Origin: Roseicyclus persicicus
GTDB lineage: Bacteria > Pseudomonadota > Alphaproteobacteria > Rhodobacterales > Rhodobacteraceae
Length of the DNA stretch: 64,000 nucleotides
Reading direction: 5' to 3'
Assembly (NCBI RefSeq): GCF_012395815.1
Contig: NZ_JAAZQQ010000001.1
Location: forward strand, 62,001 to 126,000
Positions 61,882-64,000 of the stretch are shown in pieces (the stretch's first letter is position 1; the number at the start of each line of letters is the position of its first letter). The position numbers were made by a program, and so were the translations under genes. A model generated the notes under the pieces. The model had not been told where the DNA came from, searched no databases, and worked only from the letters and a program-made list of their open reading frames with translations.

Positions 61882-62691
61882 ATGAGGATCTTGAGACTGG
61901 CCGTGACAGTTGCGGCGATTGCCCTCGGTGGCAAGGGGGCGCTGGCTCACGAATTCTGGATCGACCCCGACGCCTTCGTGGTCGCGCCGGGCGCGGTGGT
62001 CGCGGCCGACCTGCGCGTCGGGGAGGAATTCCGCGGCAATGCGCAGGCCTACCTGACGCGGAATTTCGACCGCTTCGAGATCCGGACCGGCGGAGAGGTG
62101 CGGCCGGTCGAGGGGCGGCTGGGCGACATCCCCGCGCTGTCGGTGGCGGGGCTGCCCGAGGGGCTGGCTGTCGTGGTGCACCAGACCCGCGCGCTGCCCC
62201 TGACCTGGTCGGAGTGGGAGCGTTTCCTCTCCTTCGCCGAGCACAAGGACCTGGGCGACGTCACCGCGATGCAGGCGGCGCGCGGGCTCGACCAGGTCGA
62301 CGTGCGCGAGACCTACATCCGCTACGCCAAGTCGCTGGTCGCGGTGGGCGAGGGGGCCGGGCAGGACGCCCGCGTCGGTCTCCGGACCGAGCTGGTGGCA
62401 CTGACGAACCCCTACACCGACGACCTGTCGGGGGGCATGGCGGTGCAGCTCTGGCTCGACGACGCGGTGCGGGCCGACGCGCAGGTGGAGCTGTTCGACG
62501 AGGCGCCCGACGGCAGCGTGACGATCACGCTGCACCGCACCGACGCAGACGGCATCGCGCGCCTGCCGGTGACGCCCGGCCACCGCTACATGGTCGACGC
62601 CGTGGCGCTGGAGCCGGTGGAGCCCGCGGCCGCGACCGACCCGGAGTGGCGCACGCTCTGGGCCAACCTGACCTTTGCCGTGCCGGGGTAG
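61882..62691 (+). CDS. DUF4198-family periplasmic protein
   Basis: This 269-residue protein has a signal peptide (about 1-22) and a mature N-terminus HEFWIDPDAFVVAPG, typical of DUF4198 proteins, which resemble periplasmic nickel/cobalt-binding proteins (NikK-like). The first mature histidine is a likely metal ligand. The C-terminal half is an Ig-like beta domain (VTPGHRYMVDAVAL). With HupE next door it is probably part of a metal-uptake pair. Confidence 0.82.
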   Translation: MRILRLAVTVAAIALGGKGALAHEFWIDPDAFVVAPGAVVAADLRVGEEFRGNAQAYLTRNFDRFEIRTGGEVRPVEGRLGDIPALSVAGLPEGLAVVVHQTRALPLTWSEWERFLSFAEHKDLGDVTAMQAARGLDQVDVRETYIRYAKSLVAVGEGAGQDARVGLRTELVALTNPYTDDLSGGMAVQLWLDDAVRADAQVELFDEAPDGSVTITLHRTDADGIARLPVTPGHRYMVDAVALEPVEPAAATDPEWRTLWANLTFAVPG

Positions 62692-62718
62692 GCGGGATTG
62701 AGCGGCATGTCGTGATAT

Positions 62719-62728
62719 TGTATATACA
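62719..62728. promoter_or_regulatory. Putative operator of the toxin-antitoxin pair
   Basis: TGTATATACA is a perfect palindrome in the only strongly A/T-rich stretch nearby, ten bases before the toxin start. Type II pairs with ribbon-helix-helix antitoxins commonly repress themselves through such sites over the promoter. Confidence 0.55.
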
Positions 62729-62737
62729 GAGTATGTT

Positions 62738-63013
62738 GTGGTTGCGTATCGGTGGAGTGCAGAGAAGGAGGCGGCGCTGCGGGCCGATCGGGGGCTGGAG
62801 TTCGACGCCCTCGTCCTCGCGATCGAGACGGGCGGCCTGCTCGATGATATCGAGAACCCCAGCCGCAACTTTCCGCACCAGCGGGCCTACGTGGTCGCCT
62901 GGGACGGGTACGCGGTCATCGTGCCCTATGTGAGGGACGGTGACACGGTGTTCCTGAAGACCGCCTATCGCAACCGGAAGGCGACGCGCCGCTATATCGG
63001 AGACCAGTCATGA
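62738..63013 (+). CDS. BrnT-like toxin
   Basis: This 91-residue protein starts at GTG 62738 with VVAYRWSAEKEAALRADRGL. The central YAVIVPYVRDGDTVFLKTAY and final RKATRRYIG fit the BrnT/RelE-like fold, in which a basic C-terminus cleaves RNA. The following gene, overlapping by four bases (ATGA), encodes a ribbon-helix-helix protein, as in brnTA. The match is by pattern only; a DUF4258-type toxin is equally possible. No SD is obvious. Confidence 0.6.
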   Translation: MVAYRWSAEKEAALRADRGLEFDALVLAIETGGLLDDIENPSRNFPHQRAYVVAWDGYAVIVPYVRDGDTVFLKTAYRNRKATRRYIGDQS

Positions 63014-63324
63014 AACGCCCGGGCCAGATGAAATTCGACGAAACCCCGCTCGACGACGAGGAGCGCGAGATCATGGAGGCCTTCGACAAGGCCTTCGACG
63101 AGGGCACGCTGGTGTCCCACCTGACCCCCGAACGGAAGGCCGAACTGGAGGAGATCGCGCGCACGACGCTGGCGGCCCGGCGCAAGCCGATCTCGCTGCG
63201 GTTGCCGGTCGAGGATCTGGAGCGGCTCAAGGCCCGCGCCGCCGAGCTGGGGATGCCCTACCAGACGCTGCTCGCCTCCATCGTGCACCAGTATGTCGAG
63301 GGCCGGCTGGTCGAGCGGCGCTGA
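63010..63324 (+). CDS. Ribbon-helix-helix (CopG/BrnA-like) antitoxin
   Basis: This 104-residue protein has an acidic N-terminal half (toxin-binding, DETPLDDEEREIMEAFDKAF-like) and a C-terminal ribbon-helix-helix: ISLRLPVEDLERLKARAAE, then GMPYQTLLASIVHQYV. The order toxin first, antitoxin second and the ATGA overlap match brnTA-type pairs. It should neutralise the toxin and repress the operon at 62719-62728. Confidence 0.68.
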   Translation: MKRPGQMKFDETPLDDEEREIMEAFDKAFDEGTLVSHLTPERKAELEEIARTTLAARRKPISLRLPVEDLERLKARAAELGMPYQTLLASIVHQYVEGRLVERR

Positions 63325-63394
63325 GCCCCATCGCCGCCTTGCCCGCCCGGCCCCGAGCGGCTAAAGCGGGCGCGTCCGACCGAGGAGACGCCCC

Positions 63395-64000
63395 ATGGAG
63401 AAGTTCACCACCCTGACCGGTATCGCCGCGCCGCTGCCGCTGATCAACGTCGACACCGACATGATCATCCCCAAGCAGTTCCTGAAGACGATCCAGCGCT
63501 CGGGGCTTGGCAAGAACCTCTTCGACGAGATGCGCTACGACACGGACGGCAACGAGATCCCCGATTTCGTGCTCAACCGGCCCGCCTACCGCAACGCGCA
63601 GATCCTGGTCGCCGGCGACAACTTCGGCTGCGGCTCCTCGCGCGAACATGCGCCCTGGGCGCTGCTCGATTTCGGCATCCGCTGCGTGATCGCGCCGGGC
63701 TTTGCCGACATCTTCTTCAACAACTGCTTCAAGAACGGCATCCTGCCGATCGTCCTGCCGCAGGAGGACGTCGACAAGCTGATGGACGACGCCGAGCGCG
63801 GCGCCAACGCCATCCTGACCGTCGACCTGGAAAACCAGACGATCACCGGCCCGGACGGCGGCTCGATCTCCTTCGAGGTCGACGCCTTCCGCAAGCATTG
63901 CCTGCTGAACGGGCTGGACGACATCGGCCTGACGCTGGAGAAGGCCGCGGCCATCGAGGCCTTCGAAACGCAGGCCGGACAGGCGCGCCCCTGGGTCTGA
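63395..64000 (+). CDS. leuD: 3-isopropylmalate dehydratase small subunit
   Basis: LeuD is the swivel subunit that completes LeuC's active site. The 201-residue protein has [19 protein letters not shown]-like start landmarks, [19 protein letters not shown] and [12 protein letters not shown]. The stop is the last codon of the window (63998-64000). GAGGAGA stands shortly before ATG 63395. In related genomes it usually lies close to leuC; here 4 kb of unrelated genes separate them. Confidence 0.96.
   Translation: MEKFTTLTGIAAPLPLINVDTDMIIPKQFLKTIQRSGLGKNLFDEMRYDTDGNEIPDFVLNRPAYRNAQILVAGDNFGCGSSREHAPWALLDFGIRCVIAPGFADIFFNNCFKNGILPIVLPQEDVDKLMDDAERGANAILTVDLENQTITGPDGGSISFEVDAFRKHCLLNGLDDIGLTLEKAAAIEAFETQAGQARPWV

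Noticed and set aside
1-64000. tRNA, rRNA, insertion sequences or prophage genes
   Set aside because: I looked and found no cloverleaf, rRNA block, transposase, integrase or phage structural gene.

Overview
This is a GC-rich chromosomal segment from an alphaproteobacterium, almost certainly a member of the Rhodobacteraceae. Three things point there: the hemN / fnrL / uspA / ccoNOQP-ccoGHIS cluster with FNR boxes, the order ETF-QO / TPR protein / ispE / polyprenyl synthase, and the lysA-TIGR02302 / zinc-ribbon / ftsEX block. Coding density is high and many genes overlap by ATGA or GTGA. I see no rRNA, tRNA, insertion sequence, prophage or CRISPR array. No gene-free stretch exceeds 300 bases.

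Layout. 0-6 kb: an orphan 5TM membrane protein, accA, a CIA30-like exported protein, then a minus-strand operon ftsE-ftsX-plsC-PPOX flavoprotein-rlmJ. 6-12 kb: a zinc-ribbon membrane protein diverges from ftsE; TIGR02302 and lysA lie on the minus strand, then a quinone reductase and a DUF2834 protein. 12.7-19.7 kb: ETF-QO, TPR protein, ispE, a convergent polyprenyl diphosphate synthase, DUF2007, a TrmN6-like methyltransferase, a YdcH-like protein and a 37-residue ORF. 19.7-27.2 kb: phbB and phbA (polyhydroxybutyrate precursors), an EAL phosphodiesterase, tag, a TlpA-like thioredoxin, argH with a tiny lipoprotein, greA and a membrane protein. 27.3-33.7 kb: a DUF429 protein preceded by an apparent mobA remnant, azlCD, sbtA with its LysR regulator, a secreted protein, pheA and a membrane cytochrome c. 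33.9-39.8 kb: yejABEF peptide importer. 40-51.4 kb: hemN, fnrL, uspA, cbb3 oxidase (ccoNOQP) and its assembly genes (ccoGHIS), a microaerobic respiration regulon. 51.4-58 kb: EamA transporter, mnmD facing a separate MnmC-type oxidoreductase, an NADPH:FMN reductase, an acetolactate-synthase-like enzyme and an MscS channel. 58-64 kb: leuC and leuD, separated by about 4 kb holding an MFS exporter, a HupE/DUF4198 pair and a BrnT/RHH-like toxin-antitoxin pair.

The most unusual signal is non-coding. Five intergenic sites (about 12.55, 17.03, 27.26, 51.38 and 59.44 kb) carry arrays of two to four palindromes of 18-28 bp, all perfect except one. In four of the five arrays the palindrome centres are 21-23 bp apart, about two DNA turns. 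Members of an array often share a core (CTTGCAAG, CTGCAG or TTCTAGAA) while their arms differ yet stay self-complementary, and some units recur in different arrays. Four of the five sites lie between convergent genes. A second family, TCATCTTT…AAATACTC, follows three genes in the same relative orientation. Four FNR boxes tie hemN, fnrL, uspA, ccoNOQP and ccoGHIS together; the hemN geometry predicts a nearly leaderless mRNA. Functions rest on motif recognition and remembered family and synteny knowledge; no database search was possible.
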